Shown here piece after piece: positions 56,258-64,000 of a DNA stretch of 64,000 bases (within the stretch, counting starts at the first letter, position 1; each line of letters starts with the position of its first letter). This stretch comes from AP-15 sp963795485. Lineage in GTDB: Bacteria > Pseudomonadota > Alphaproteobacteria > ATCC43930 > CGMCC-115725. Below the pieces are notes generated by a model. The model was not told the DNA's origin and ran no database searches. It saw only the letters and a program-made list of their open reading frames with translations. The DNA lies in assembly GCA_963795485.1 (NCBI GenBank), contig CAWCIL010000008.1, positions 1,240,001-1,304,000 of the forward strand. The letters are read 5' to 3'. The translations under genes were made by a program, and so were the position numbers.

Positions 56258-57614
56258 ATGAACGATCGGACAATTGGCTGGTTTGGGATCGTGCGGCTGG
56301 GACTGGTTCAGGCGGCGCTCGGCGGAATAGTCGTACTGGCCACCTCGACGATGAACCGGGTTATGGTGGTGGAATTGGCGGTGCCGGCAATTTTGCCCGG
56401 CGCACTCATTGCCTGGCATTATTGTGTCCAGCTGCTGCGCCCGCGGCTCGGCTACGGTTCAGATGTCGGGGGCCGACGGTCGCCCTGGATCGTCGGCGGT
56501 ATGGCTTGTCTGGCGATCGGCGGGATCGCAGCGAGCGTCGCAATCGCCTGGATGAAAACCAGCCTCATCGCCGGAATCGTGCTCGCGATCGTCGCATTCA
56601 CGATGATCGGCGTCGGGGTTGGCGCCGCCGGCACCGCGCTATTGGTGCTGTTAGCAAATCGCGTCGCGCCGAACCGGCGTGCAGCGGCCGCGACCATTGT
56701 CTGGGTGATGATGATCGCAGGCTTTGCTATCACCGCAGGGGTCGCCGGTCATTTTCTCAGCCCGTTTTCGCTGGCGCGTCTGGTCAAAGTTACATCCGCG
56801 GCGGGCGTGATCGCCTTTCTCTTGAGCGTTCTCGCGGTTTGGCGAGTCGAAATCGACGGCGGGACGTTCAACGGCTTTGGCTCCTGCGGTTCAACCGGCG
56901 GACCGGACCGGATTTCGCGAAGCGCTAAGGCAGGTCTGGGCGGAGCCGCAGGCGCGCCGCTTTGCGGTCTTTGTCTTCGTCTCCATGGTCGCGTACAGCG
57001 CCCAGGAGCTTGTGCTCGAACCGTTCGCCGGGGCCGTCTTCGCGCTCACGCCCGGGCAATCGGCAACGCTGACCAGCTTCCAGCACGGCGGAGTGCTGCT
57101 CGGGATGCTGTTTGTCGCCGTCATCGGCGGCGTCGCCGGCTTTGCTCGCCAGGGACCGATGCGCTCCTGGACGGTCGGCGGATGCGTTGCATCTGCCGCC
57201 GCGCTCCTGGGACTTGCCGTTGCGGGCTTCGTCGGTCCTGCGTGGCCTTTGCGAGCCTCGGTTTTCGCGCTCGGAGCCTCCAACGGCATGTTCGCCGTCT
57301 CCGCGATTGGTGCGATGATGGGCCTCGCCGCCAATGGCCGACAGTCGCGGGAAGGCGTTCGCATGGGTCTTTGGGGAGCTGCCCAGGCGATCGCTTTTGC
57401 CGTCGGCGGGCTTATCGGCACCGGAGCGAGCGATTTTGCCCGGCATTTTTTGGGTTCGCCCGTCGGGGCATACGCGGCAGTCTTTGCCGGCGAGGCCGTG
57501 CTTTTCCTGCTCGCCGCCGGCCAGGCCGGCAAAATGTTCTCGCCAGACGCAGCGGCGACCGGAACTCGAGTTGCCGATGCACCTGCGGGCGGTGTTCGCA
57601 CGACAATGGGTTGA
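56258..57614 (+). CDS. PucC-like BCD-family transporter between bchG and bchP (one frameshift)
   Basis: Twelve-helix membrane protein of the PucC/LhaA group, the ORF428-type gene normally found between bchG and bchP; its role in pigment delivery or light-harvesting assembly is not defined. Signatures: LATSTMNRVMVVELAVPAIL, GYGSDVGGRRSPWIVGGMA and YSAQELVLEPFAGAVFALTP. An extra T in the TTT at 56876-56878 breaks the frame in the cytoplasmic loop between the halves; corrected, it is 451 residues. It starts 5 bases after bchG. Confidence 0.9.
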
Positions 57615-57625
57615 AGTTCGCGCAG

Positions 57626-58820
57626 ATGCCGCTGACATTCGATGCCGTTGTCGTCGGCGGCGGGCCGGCAGGCGCGACGGCGGCGACAGAGTTGGCACGC
57701 CTCGGGCGCTCGGCCCTGCTCCTCGATCGCGCCGGCAAAATCAAGCCTTGCGGCGGCGCGATCCCGCCCAAGCTCATCGACGAGTTCGAGATCCCCGACG
57801 CTCTGCTGGTCGCAAAGGCGACGGCAGCGCGCATGGTCTCGCCGTCTGCGCGGCGCGTCGATATGCCGATCGAGGGCGGTTTCGTCGGGATGGTGGACCG
57901 CGAAGTATTCGACGAATGGCTGCGTCGGCGTGCAGCCGACGCCGGGGTCGAGCGGCGCATTGGCACTTTTGAACGGCTCGACCGCGACGCCGACGGGGCG
58001 GCGGTCGTCTATTACCGGCCGCATCGCGCGCCGCGCCGGGCGGCTCCGGAAAGGGTGAGGGCGCGCGCCGTGATCGGGGCTGACGGAGCGCTTTCGGCGG
58101 TGGCGCGCCAAGCGGTGCCGGGCGCCAACCGGATGCGCCATGTCTTTGCCTATCACGAGATCGTGCGCTCGCCGCCTGATGCGGTCGACGGCTTCGATCG
58201 GACGCGGTGCGACGTTCTATTACGAGGGGGCGCTCTCGCCCGATTTTTACAGCTGGATCTTTCCGCACGGCGAGACGACCAGCGTCGGCGCCGGCACCGC
58301 CCAAAAGGGTTTCCCGCTGCGGCGCTCGGTGTCCGCGTTGCGGCGGGTTGCAGGCCTCGGCGATGTCGAGACGCTGCGCCGCGAGGGGGCGCCGATCCCG
58401 CTCGCCCCTCTGCCGCGCTGGGACAACAGACGGGATGTGGTGCTCGTCGGTGACGCCGCCGGGGTGGTGGCGCCAGCTTCGGGCGAGGGGATCTATTATG
58501 CGATGTTGGGCGGCCGGCTCGCCGCCCAGGCGATCGATCGCTTCTGTGTGACCGGCGATGCGCGGGAGCTGGCGATACCGCGCAAGCAGTTCATGAAAAT
58601 GCACGGCCAAGTCTTCTGGATTCTCGGCATCATGCAGCGCTTCTGGTATGTCAACGATCGCCGCCGCGAGCGCTTTGTTAGCATCTGCCGCGACCCCGAC
58701 GTTCAGCGGCTGACCTTCGAAGCCTATCTGCAGAAGCGTCTGGTCCGGGCCCGGCCGAGCGCGCACCTCCGGATTTTCTTCAAAGACTTGGCACACCTGC
58801 TCGGTCTCGTGACGGCGTGA
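57626..58820 (+). CDS. bchP: Geranylgeranyl reductase, BchP copy 2 (one frameshift)
   Basis: Reduces three double bonds of the geranylgeranyl tail to phytyl. From ATG 57626 (MPLTFDAVVVGGGPAGATAA) it has KIKPCGGAIPPKLIDEFEIP with the full PCGGAIPP motif, GFVGMVDREVFDEWLRRRA, and VVLVGDAAGVVAPASGEGIY. An extra T at 58215-58216 shifts the frame; corrected, CDVYYEGALSPDFYSWIFPH follows. Corrected length is 397. Placed directly after bchG and the PucC-like gene, it is the canonical bchP. It converges on the HiPIP gene. Confidence 0.94.
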
Positions 58821-58856
58821 GCCGAGGGGCAGCCGCGTCTCGGCCGAACTTTCCGT

Positions 58857-59135
58857 TCAAGTCTTTTTTGGTGCGAACAAGAGACACCAGCCAGCCGGCG
58901 AGATCGTCCCCGCGACCAGCTTGCACGAAGAGGGCGGCTCGAAATTGACGCATTTGTTGCAAGACTGTCCGTTCTTGGGAACGGTTTGGTATTGTACCGT
59001 CTTCTGAGCGACTTTTTGCGCCGGCGCCGGTGCCTGCTGGGCGACGGCTCGGCCGGCTGCGCCGGCGGTCATCAATGCGATCGCCGCTCGCAGGGTCGCT
59101 CGCCGCGAAATCCAACCGCCGTCCTGATCCGTCAC
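58857..59135 (-). CDS. hip: High-potential iron-sulfur protein (HiPIP)
   Basis: Small periplasmic 4Fe-4S electron carrier that can re-reduce the reaction-centre-bound cytochrome. It starts at GTG 59135, nine bases after AAGGAG; an upstream GTG at 59174 lacks such a site. The N-terminus has a Tat signal (ISRRATLRAAIALMTAGAAG, cut after VAQ), as HiPIPs are exported folded. The cluster ligands are in NGQSCNKCVNFEPPSSC and PAGWCLLFAPK, the C-x2-C ... C ... C arrangement. 92 residues, mature about 60. It lies 50 bases after pufC on the same strand, so it may be read with the puf operon. Confidence 0.85.
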   Translation of the reverse strand: MTDQDGGWISRRATLRAAIALMTAGAAGRAVAQQAPAPAQKVAQKTVQYQTVPKNGQSCNKCVNFEPPSSCKLVAGTISPAGWCLLFAPKKT

Positions 59136-59185
59136 CGCCCAAATCTCCTTGTCGAGCTGGTTGCCGAGAAGCACACCCTCAAAGC

Positions 59186-60199
59186 CTACTTAGATGGCAC
59201 TCCGAGCTCCGGATAGTCTGTCGCGAGTGACACCCCGAACAGCGGCTTGTAGACGCCTTGGTGACATGTCGCGCAGTCGAGCTTCGGCGGATCGCCGAGC
59301 GGACCAAGACGATTCGCTGGGAAAACGTGACCCAGCGACAGCAGGAAATTGGTGTTCAAATCGCGCACCATCCGGACGCCTTGCCACGCGGTAACGCGTT
59401 GCGGTGTGCTCTGGTTCCAGTCGCGGAACGACCGCGTGTTATGGCAGAATGTGCAGTTGACGCCGAGCGCCTGGGAGAAATTCATCATCAGGCTATAGGT
59501 CCATTCGGTCTCTTTGATCGAATGGGGGTCCTCGCCCGGCAGCGCGGCCGATGATTCGACGCGGATCGAGTCGGCGCCGTCGAGAAACGGCCAAAACGGA
59601 TCGAGCGGCAGCGCTGAGAGCCCGGCCGCGGGCGATGGGTGGTTTTTGCCGACCCAGCTTTCGACCAGACCTAGCGCGTGTGGCGGGCCGGGATTGACGA
59701 ACCAGATTTGGCTCGGCACAGGCTGCCCGCGATGACAGGTGAAGCAGGTCACGCCGGTCGAGGCGACATGGTTACGCCAATCGCCATTGATATGCCGCAC
59801 CATCTGCAGCATCCGCCGCGCCACGACCTTCGTGTATTTCGCGTCGGAAGCGAGGTTGCCGGGCATATGGCAGTAGTTGCAGCCTTGTGTCGGCGCGACC
59901 CAGTTCGTGATCGAGGCCATGAGCCGGGTGAACTCGCCGACGCTGACATCACCCAATACTTTTACGTTTTTGTAGACCGCCGACGCCTTCTCGCCGCCTG
60001 ATTGCGGCGGGCCTAGCGGCGCCGGTGACTGGTTCGCGGCCACGGCTGCCGCAACCCGGTGCGGGTTGAAAACCTGGACGAGACCGGTGCCGCGGTAGCC
60101 CCACTGGACGGCATAGATCGGCGGCGTCTCGAAACGCACCAGGATCGCCACCCCCAGCAGCACCGCGACGACGACGAAGAGGCGGATGCCAAGTGTCAT
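59186..60199 (-). CDS. pufC: Tetraheme cytochrome c subunit of the reaction centre
   Basis: Membrane-anchored tetraheme cytochrome that passes electrons to the photo-oxidised special pair. The 337-residue protein has an N-terminal anchor helix (IRLFVVVAVLLGVAILVRFE), then RGTGLVQVFNPH and four CxxCH haem sites: CNYCH, CFTCH, CTFCH and CATCH. Each of the Met-bearing helices preceding them (e.g. MASITNWVAPTQG, RRMLQMVRHIN) is present. ATG 60199 overlaps the pufM stop. Confidence 0.97.
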   Translation of the reverse strand: MTLGIRLFVVVAVLLGVAILVRFETPPIYAVQWGYRGTGLVQVFNPHRVAAAVAANQSPAPLGPPQSGGEKASAVYKNVKVLGDVSVGEFTRLMASITNWVAPTQGCNYCHMPGNLASDAKYTKVVARRMLQMVRHINGDWRNHVASTGVTCFTCHRGQPVPSQIWFVNPGPPHALGLVESWVGKNHPSPAAGLSALPLDPFWPFLDGADSIRVESSAALPGEDPHSIKETEWTYSLMMNFSQALGVNCTFCHNTRSFRDWNQSTPQRVTAWQGVRMVRDLNTNFLLSLGHVFPANRLGPLGDPPKLDCATCHQGVYKPLFGVSLATDYPELGVPSK

Positions 60200-61174
60200 C
60201 GGAGCGCTCGCGACAACAACCCCGGATCGTGAACCGGCGGAAAGACATGCGGATAGGGCGGCGCGATCCCGTGCTTGACACCCCAGAGGTACCAGTTGTC
60301 GACGACGGTTCCGGTCAACAGGATGCCGATGCCGCCGGTCAGCGTGCAGAGGACGGCAAACCACCATGCCCAGCGGTGCAGCGAATTCGAAAGTGGCGTT
60401 GAAGCCCATCGTCCAGCGCCAGAACAGCGCCGCGCGCTCGGCCGCGGTGCCGCGATCGACGGCCTGCTCGATTTCACGCTCGCCGCCAAAGCGGCTGACC
60501 GCAAGGATCGTCGCACCATGCATCGCAAACAGCAGCGTCGATCCATAGAGGAAGACGATCGAGAGCATATGGAACGGGTTGTAGAAGAGGTTGCCGTAGC
60601 GGATCGAAAACGACGCGGTCCAGTCGAGGTGCGGGAAAATGCCGAACGGGACCGATTCGCACCAGCAACCCATCAGCAATGGACGAATAAAGCCGAGGAC
60701 CAGAAACAGCCAGATCGCCGACGCGAAAGCCCAGGCGACATGGGTTCCCATGCCGAGGGCGATCGCCCGGCGGTAGGTCCGCACCCACCACAGCAGAACC
60801 GACGCCGTCAAAAAGAAGCCCGTGATCAGCCACCAGCCTCCTTCGTTGAGAGGCGGGATGCTCAGGCCGTAAGCGGGCGCAGGTGGCTCCAAACCGAGCC
60901 ACGGCAGCTGGCGCAGGAACTGCCACGGGTCCCAGTTCACCGAGGCCCACATGTTGAGGCCGATGACTTCGAACGCGACGAAGAAAGAGATCAGCGACGC
61001 GACGCCCGTCCAGCCAAGATAGATAGGCCCGATCTGGGCATCGCCGATTACACCCAGCCAGTGGACGAAGAACGGCTGGCCCGAGCGCTTCCAGCTGCCG
61101 CGCGGCAAGGTTACGCCAGAGGAGGTCGGCGCCCTGACCTGAACTCGCGTAAAGATATTCTGGTATTCGGCCAT
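60196..61174 (-). CDS. pufM: Reaction centre M subunit (one frameshift)
   Basis: M subunit of the type II reaction centre. ATG 61174 (MAEYQNIFTRVQVRAP). Five helices, with LGFIRPLLMGCWCESVPFGI, FPHLDWTASFSIRYGNLFYN carrying the special-pair His region (NPFHMLSIVF), and GATILAVSRFGGEREIEQAV with iron ligands. An extra base in AATT near 60386 breaks the frame; corrected, it reads TFESLHRWAWWFAVLCTLTG and GTVVDNWYLWGVKHGIAPPY. Corrected length is 325, normal. Near-universal in phototrophic proteobacteria, so the shift is probably an error. Confidence 0.96.
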
Positions 61175-61188
61175 TATCTCCCCCGCGC

Positions 61189-62013
61189 CTACCGCCAGAT
61201 TGGAAGATTGAGCCACCAGCCCCACCATTCCGGCCAGCCTCGGGTCCAGAACGGTCCGCTCAAGACAATACATACGGCGCTCCAGAACCCGGCGGAGAGC
61301 GCCAGGAACAGCCCGAGGCGGTAAATCCCGATGGTGCCGATCGAATAGCCGATCGTGTCGCGGAAATATGTGTTCTCGTGTTCGACGGTCTTGACGGACT
61401 GGCCTTTGCGCGGATTGATCGCGGACAGTACCAGCGACCCGTGCAATGCCAAAGCCAGGGTCGTTGCGAAGAAAAAGCTGACGGCCAGCATATGCGCCGG
61501 GTTGTAATGGAAATGGAGATACTGGTAGCCGGTATTCGATACCCAATCGAGATGGCTGATGATGCCGTAAGGAAAGCCGTTACCCCAGGCCCCCATCAAC
61601 AGCGGGCGAACCACTTCCAGACAAAAATAGGCAAAGATCGCGACGCTGAACGCGAACGGCACGTGGTAGCCGATGCCGAGCTTGCGGCAGATCTCGACCT
61701 CGCGCAGCGCCCAGGAAATAAAGGCGCCGAGCGCACAGATGGTGATCAGCTGCCATAGGCCGCCCTGGCGCAGCGGCGCCCAAGCCAGCCCATAGCTCAA
61801 ATCGGGCGGGGCAATGCTGATCTGCCAAAGGTTCCAGGTCGGCCCGTTCGCGGCTCCCCAAACGATCAGTGCCGTGCCCAGCGAGGCAAAGAAGACCGTC
61901 GTGACCCCGAAAAAGCCGACATAGAACGGACCGACCCAAAAATCAAACAAGTCTCCGCCCAACAGCGTACCGCCGCGGACGCGGTATTTCTGCTCGAAAC
62001 TGAGCATTGCCAT
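61189..62013 (-). CDS. pufL: Reaction centre L subunit
   Basis: L subunit, which with PufM binds the bacteriochlorophylls, quinones and non-haem iron. The 274-residue frame is intact: ALLSFEQKYRVRGGTLLGG-type start, FAYFCLEVVRPLLMGAWGNG, FPYGIISHLDWVSNTGYQYL, HFHYNPAHMLAVSFFFATTL with the special-pair His, ALHGSLVLSAINP with an iron-ligand His and HENTYFRDTIGYSIGTIGIY with the second. It follows pufBA after about 110 bases that include a hairpin. Confidence 0.97.
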   Translation of the reverse strand: MAMLSFEQKYRVRGGTLLGGDLFDFWVGPFYVGFFGVTTVFFASLGTALIVWGAANGPTWNLWQISIAPPDLSYGLAWAPLRQGGLWQLITICALGAFISWALREVEICRKLGIGYHVPFAFSVAIFAYFCLEVVRPLLMGAWGNGFPYGIISHLDWVSNTGYQYLHFHYNPAHMLAVSFFFATTLALALHGSLVLSAINPRKGQSVKTVEHENTYFRDTIGYSIGTIGIYRLGLFLALSAGFWSAVCIVLSGPFWTRGWPEWWGWWLNLPIWR

Positions 62014-62058
62014 GATCGAACCCCTTGGCCGGATGGCAAGAGTTCACGCATTTTCCCG

Positions 62059-62084
62059 TCGGCCTGCCAGCGGGCGGTGGCCGA
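62059..62084 (-). promoter_or_regulatory. Intercistronic hairpin between pufA and pufL
   Basis: TCGGCC and GGCCGA, with an inner GCC/GGC pairing, form a stem-loop in the pufA-pufL gap. In Rhodobacter a hairpin here protects the pufBA message and sets the excess of LH1 over reaction centre; the same role is inferred. Confidence 0.4.
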
Positions 62085-62125
62085 GAACGTGCCCGGTCCA
62101 GTCCGCAGCCGCTCGCAGGCAGAGG

Positions 62126-62308
62126 CTACTTTGGCGACGGCAGAGGCGCGTTCTGCTGTATTGCGGCGGTCGGCCGCGGGCCTTCGAGCCAGTTGAACCG
62201 GTTCGTGCTCAGCAGGATGAAATGGATCAGCAGCGCCAGAGCGAAGAGAAACGTAAACAGCGCGACAAGCGTACGCCGCGGGTCGAACAACAGCCACAGT
62301 CGCCACAT
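62126..62308 (-). CDS. pufA: Light-harvesting 1 alpha polypeptide
   Basis: LH1 alpha chain, 60 residues. N-terminal MWRLWLLFDPRRTLVALFTF, the typical WK(I/L)W..DPRR start, then one helix with the bacteriochlorophyll-ligand His (LFALALLIHFILLSTNRFNW) and a short Pro-rich tail. A GGAGGG ribosome site precedes it. It lies 12 bases after pufB. Confidence 0.95.
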   Translation of the reverse strand: MWRLWLLFDPRRTLVALFTFLFALALLIHFILLSTNRFNWLEGPRPTAAIQQNAPLPSPK

Positions 62309-62320
62309 GGGTCCCTCCCT

Positions 62321-62557
62321 TTAGACGAATTGCGGAATCACGTAGTTCACGGCATCGCGGGCATGATCGAGCATCGAATAGCCGTGCTCTCCCGGCAGCC
62401 AAGGGCGCCATTGCCAGGCGAGGATGTGGGCGATGATGCAGATCACGATGAAAACAATGAAGCTCACCATGAAGATGCGATGGAATTCTCTTGCCTCTCC
62501 TTCGCTGAGCCCCGACAACGATTCGTTTCGCCCTCGACGATCATCCGACATTGTCAT
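62321..62557 (-). CDS. pufB: Light-harvesting 1 beta polypeptide
   Basis: LH1 beta chain. From ATG 62557 (MTMSDDRRGRNESLSGLSEG), preceded by AGGAGG, it is 78 residues. The conserved EAREFHRIFMVSFIVFIVIC places the first His, and IIAHILAWQWRPWLPGEHGY the bacteriochlorophyll-ligand His and the aromatic end. A C-terminal extension of about 20 residues (SMLDHARDAVNYVIPQFV) goes beyond most LH1 beta chains. Confidence 0.95.
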   Translation of the reverse strand: MTMSDDRRGRNESLSGLSEGEAREFHRIFMVSFIVFIVICIIAHILAWQWRPWLPGEHGYSMLDHARDAVNYVIPQFV

Positions 62558-62571
62558 GCTTTTGCCTCCTC

Positions 62572-62718
62572 TCACTGGGCCGTTGAGCCGATGCCGCTGC
62601 CGTCCCGCGGCCGGGATCGCCGTGATGTTTCGCCATCACGAGAAAGCGCTGAATGCGAAGGAGCCTGGCACCGATATCTGCCAATCGCCGGCGCCGATTT
62701 GGCATGGAACTGGTTCAT
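62572..62718 (-). CDS. Possible 48-residue leader ORF between bchZ and pufB
   Basis: ATG 62718 overlaps the bchZ stop (ATGA) and the frame ends 14 bases before pufB. This is the position of pufQ in Rhodobacter. The peptide (MNQFHAKSAPAIGRYRCQAP...) is basic and Ser/Arg-rich with no membrane helix, so it is not PufQ-like. It may be a translated leader or chance. Confidence 0.25.
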   Translation of the reverse strand: MNQFHAKSAPAIGRYRCQAPSHSALSRDGETSRRSRPRDGSGIGSTAQ

Positions 62719-64000
62719 GCTACCGCCTCCCAACTCGATGCCGCCATCGACCGGGTAAGGCGCGTCGCGGTGACGCTGCGATCTCCGGCCTGGCGCGCCG
62801 CGCGCTCGGCCGTATCCCGCAGGCGCTTTGCCGCGGAAATCCGCACAAGGAACGGTTCCTTGTTGACGATGTCGCGAAGCAGGCTCTGCGCATCCTCGTC
62901 CCACGGCAGCGCCGTGGCGAGCCGCGCCGGGGTCGGCTCGATGCGATCGAGATCCGCTGCCAGCGGCAGGATATGGAACAGCGCGTCGAACAGCGCGTTG
63001 CAGAATTCCTGGATGATGTAGGTAGCACCGGCATAGCCCATGAACGGGGTGCCGGTTGCCCGGCGCACGATCGCGCCGGGGAACGAGGCCGGGATATAGG
63101 CCGAGCGGCTGCCGGCCTCGGCCGCGTACATGCGTTCGTTGTAGGAGCCGAACACTACGAGCGGCGGCCGCGCCTTGAGCACGTCTCGCACCTTTGCGTT
63201 GTCGGGCTTCTCGCCGGGTCGGCGGGCAACCGCAAGGGCGCACGGGATCCCCATCTCGTCTTCGAGGAAACGGCGCAAACCGCGCGCATAGGTCTCGGTC
63301 GCGACGATGGCAAAAGTCGCGGTGGCGAAGAAGTCCTGGGTGACGCTGCGCCACAAATCCCAGATCGGCTTCAGCGTCGTCTGCTTCTCGCGTTCGATAA
63401 AGGGCTCGGGATCGAGGCCGGCGAGTTCGCCGAGCTTGCGCAGAAACTTTGTTGTCGAGAACACTCCGATCGGCGCCTGCAGATAGGGACGGCCCAATTC
63501 TTCACAGAGCTGCCGGCCGAATTCCCGATACAGGCAGATATTGATTTCGGCCTCGGCGAGTTGCGGAACCTCTTCGACATGGGCGCCCAGCGGAAAGACG
63601 AGATTGACCTCGCAGCCAACCCCTTCGACAAGCCGGCGGACCTCGGCGAGGTCGGACGGCATGTTGAAGGTGCCGTAGATCGGGCCGATAATATTGACCC
63701 GCGGCTTTGCTGCCGCGCGCCGCGATGGTTGCTGGCGAGCGCTGGTCTTCTTGCCGCCGAACTGTGTCCACAGCCAATAGAGAGCCCGATCGGCGCTCTG
63801 CCACTGGTCCTCGTCGATCGTCCGCGGAATGAAGCGCAGCAGGTTCGAGCCCTCGGGCGTCACCCCGCCGCCGATCATCTCGGCGATGCTGCCGGTGACC
63901 ACGACCGCCGGCATCGCCGGATCCTGCACAGCACTCGCCCGCCGCAGCGCGCCCTCGGTCCCGCTCATCGACAGATGGTCCTCGGAGAGCCCGGTGACGA
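62715..64000 (-). CDS. bchZ: Chlorophyllide a reductase subunit Z, 5'-truncated by window edge
   Basis: NifK-like subunit of chlorophyllide a reductase (BchXYZ), which turns the chlorin into a bacteriochlorin. The frame is open to the right edge; residues before the Met at 63968 (VTGLSEDHLS) already belong to the protein. Motifs: VVVTGSIAEMIGGGVTPEG, PRVNIIGPIYGTFNMPSDLA, EAEINICLYREFGRQLCEEL and TPFMGYAGATYIIQEFCNAL. The C-terminus ends SMAASSWEAVA. Standard position just before pufB; pufB transcription probably starts inside or before this gene. Confidence 0.96.
   Translation of the reverse strand, partial: VTGLSEDHLSMSGTEGALRRASAVQDPAMPAVVVTGSIAEMIGGGVTPEGSNLLRFIPRTIDEDQWQSADRALYWLWTQFGGKKTSARQQPSRRAAAKPRVNIIGPIYGTFNMPSDLAEVRRLVEGVGCEVNLVFPLGAHVEEVPQLAEAEINICLYREFGRQLCEELGRPYLQAPIGVFSTTKFLRKLGELAGLDPEPFIEREKQTTLKPIWDLWRSVTQDFFATATFAIVATETYARGLRRFLEDEMGIPCALAVARRPGEKPDNAKVRDVLKARPPLVVFGSYNERMYAAEAGSRSAYIPASFPGAIVRRATGTPFMGYAGATYIIQEFCNALFDALFHILPLAADLDRIEPTPARLATALPWDEDAQSLLRDIVNKEPFLVRISAAKRLRDTAERAARQAGDRSVTATRLTRSMAASSWEAVA

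Noticed and set aside
1..64000. CRISPR arrays, rRNA or tRNA genes, replication origin
   Set aside because: No regularly spaced repeats, rRNA stretches, convincing cloverleaf sequences or DnaA-box clusters were noticed on reading; small tRNAs could be missed by eye.

Overview
The window is GC-rich DNA from an anoxygenic phototrophic alphaproteobacterium. It holds much of a photosynthesis gene cluster: bchZ, pufBALMC, bchP, bchG, ppaA, ppsR, bchFNBHLM, lhaA, puhABC, acsF, puhE and hemA. The tetraheme PufC, the HiPIP, AcsF and the bchF-to-hemA superoperon order fit a purple or aerobic anoxygenic phototroph. A Rhodospirillales-like member is my guess; no rRNA is present to settle it.

Layout. 1-14.1 kb is accessory metabolism: a GNAT enzyme cut by the left edge, an OprB-like porin, a PuuC-like aldehyde dehydrogenase, a one-chain Rieske oxygenase/reductase/ferredoxin, an MFS transporter, a flavin monooxygenase divergent from a TetR regulator, a GFA-type enzyme, a glycosyltransferase, an OmpR-type regulator and an MpaB-like protein, with relics of mntH and of a molybdopterin dehydrogenase. 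14.2-19.4 kb is a damaged type I restriction-modification operon (hsdM-hsdS-hsdR). 19.5-31.8 kb is mostly core: pepN, rplM-rpsI, an LLM oxidoreductase, hldE, and a cobalamin set cobU/cobP-cobW-cobN. 31.9-34.7 kb is a mobile-element graveyard (IS630, tyrosine-recombinase, IS256 and group II intron RT remnants). 34.7-64 kb is the photosynthesis cluster, cut by the right edge inside bchZ.

How it works together. HemA makes 5-aminolevulinate. BchH, BchM and AcsF take protoporphyrin to divinyl protochlorophyllide. BchLNB reduces ring D, BchF hydrates the vinyl group, BchZ with partners outside the window reduces the chlorin, and BchG and BchP attach and reduce the isoprenoid tail. PufBA is LH1, PufLM plus PuhA is the reaction centre, and PufC and HiPIP can re-reduce it. 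LhaA, the PucC-like protein and PuhB, PuhC and PuhE assist assembly. PpsR and the B12-binding PpaA/AerR would control transcription, but ppsR carries an in-frame stop.

Points to note. (1) PuhE is fused in frame to a COG0523/CobW metallochaperone GTPase, directly behind the diiron cyclase gene acsF. (2) ppsR has a TAA where a Gln codon is expected, while near-consensus PpsR boxes remain. (3) There are two bchP homologues. (4) Single-base frameshifts are frequent. Those inside otherwise intact genes, including the essential rpsI, are all of the +1 (extra base) type, so most are probably sequencing errors, not gene death.
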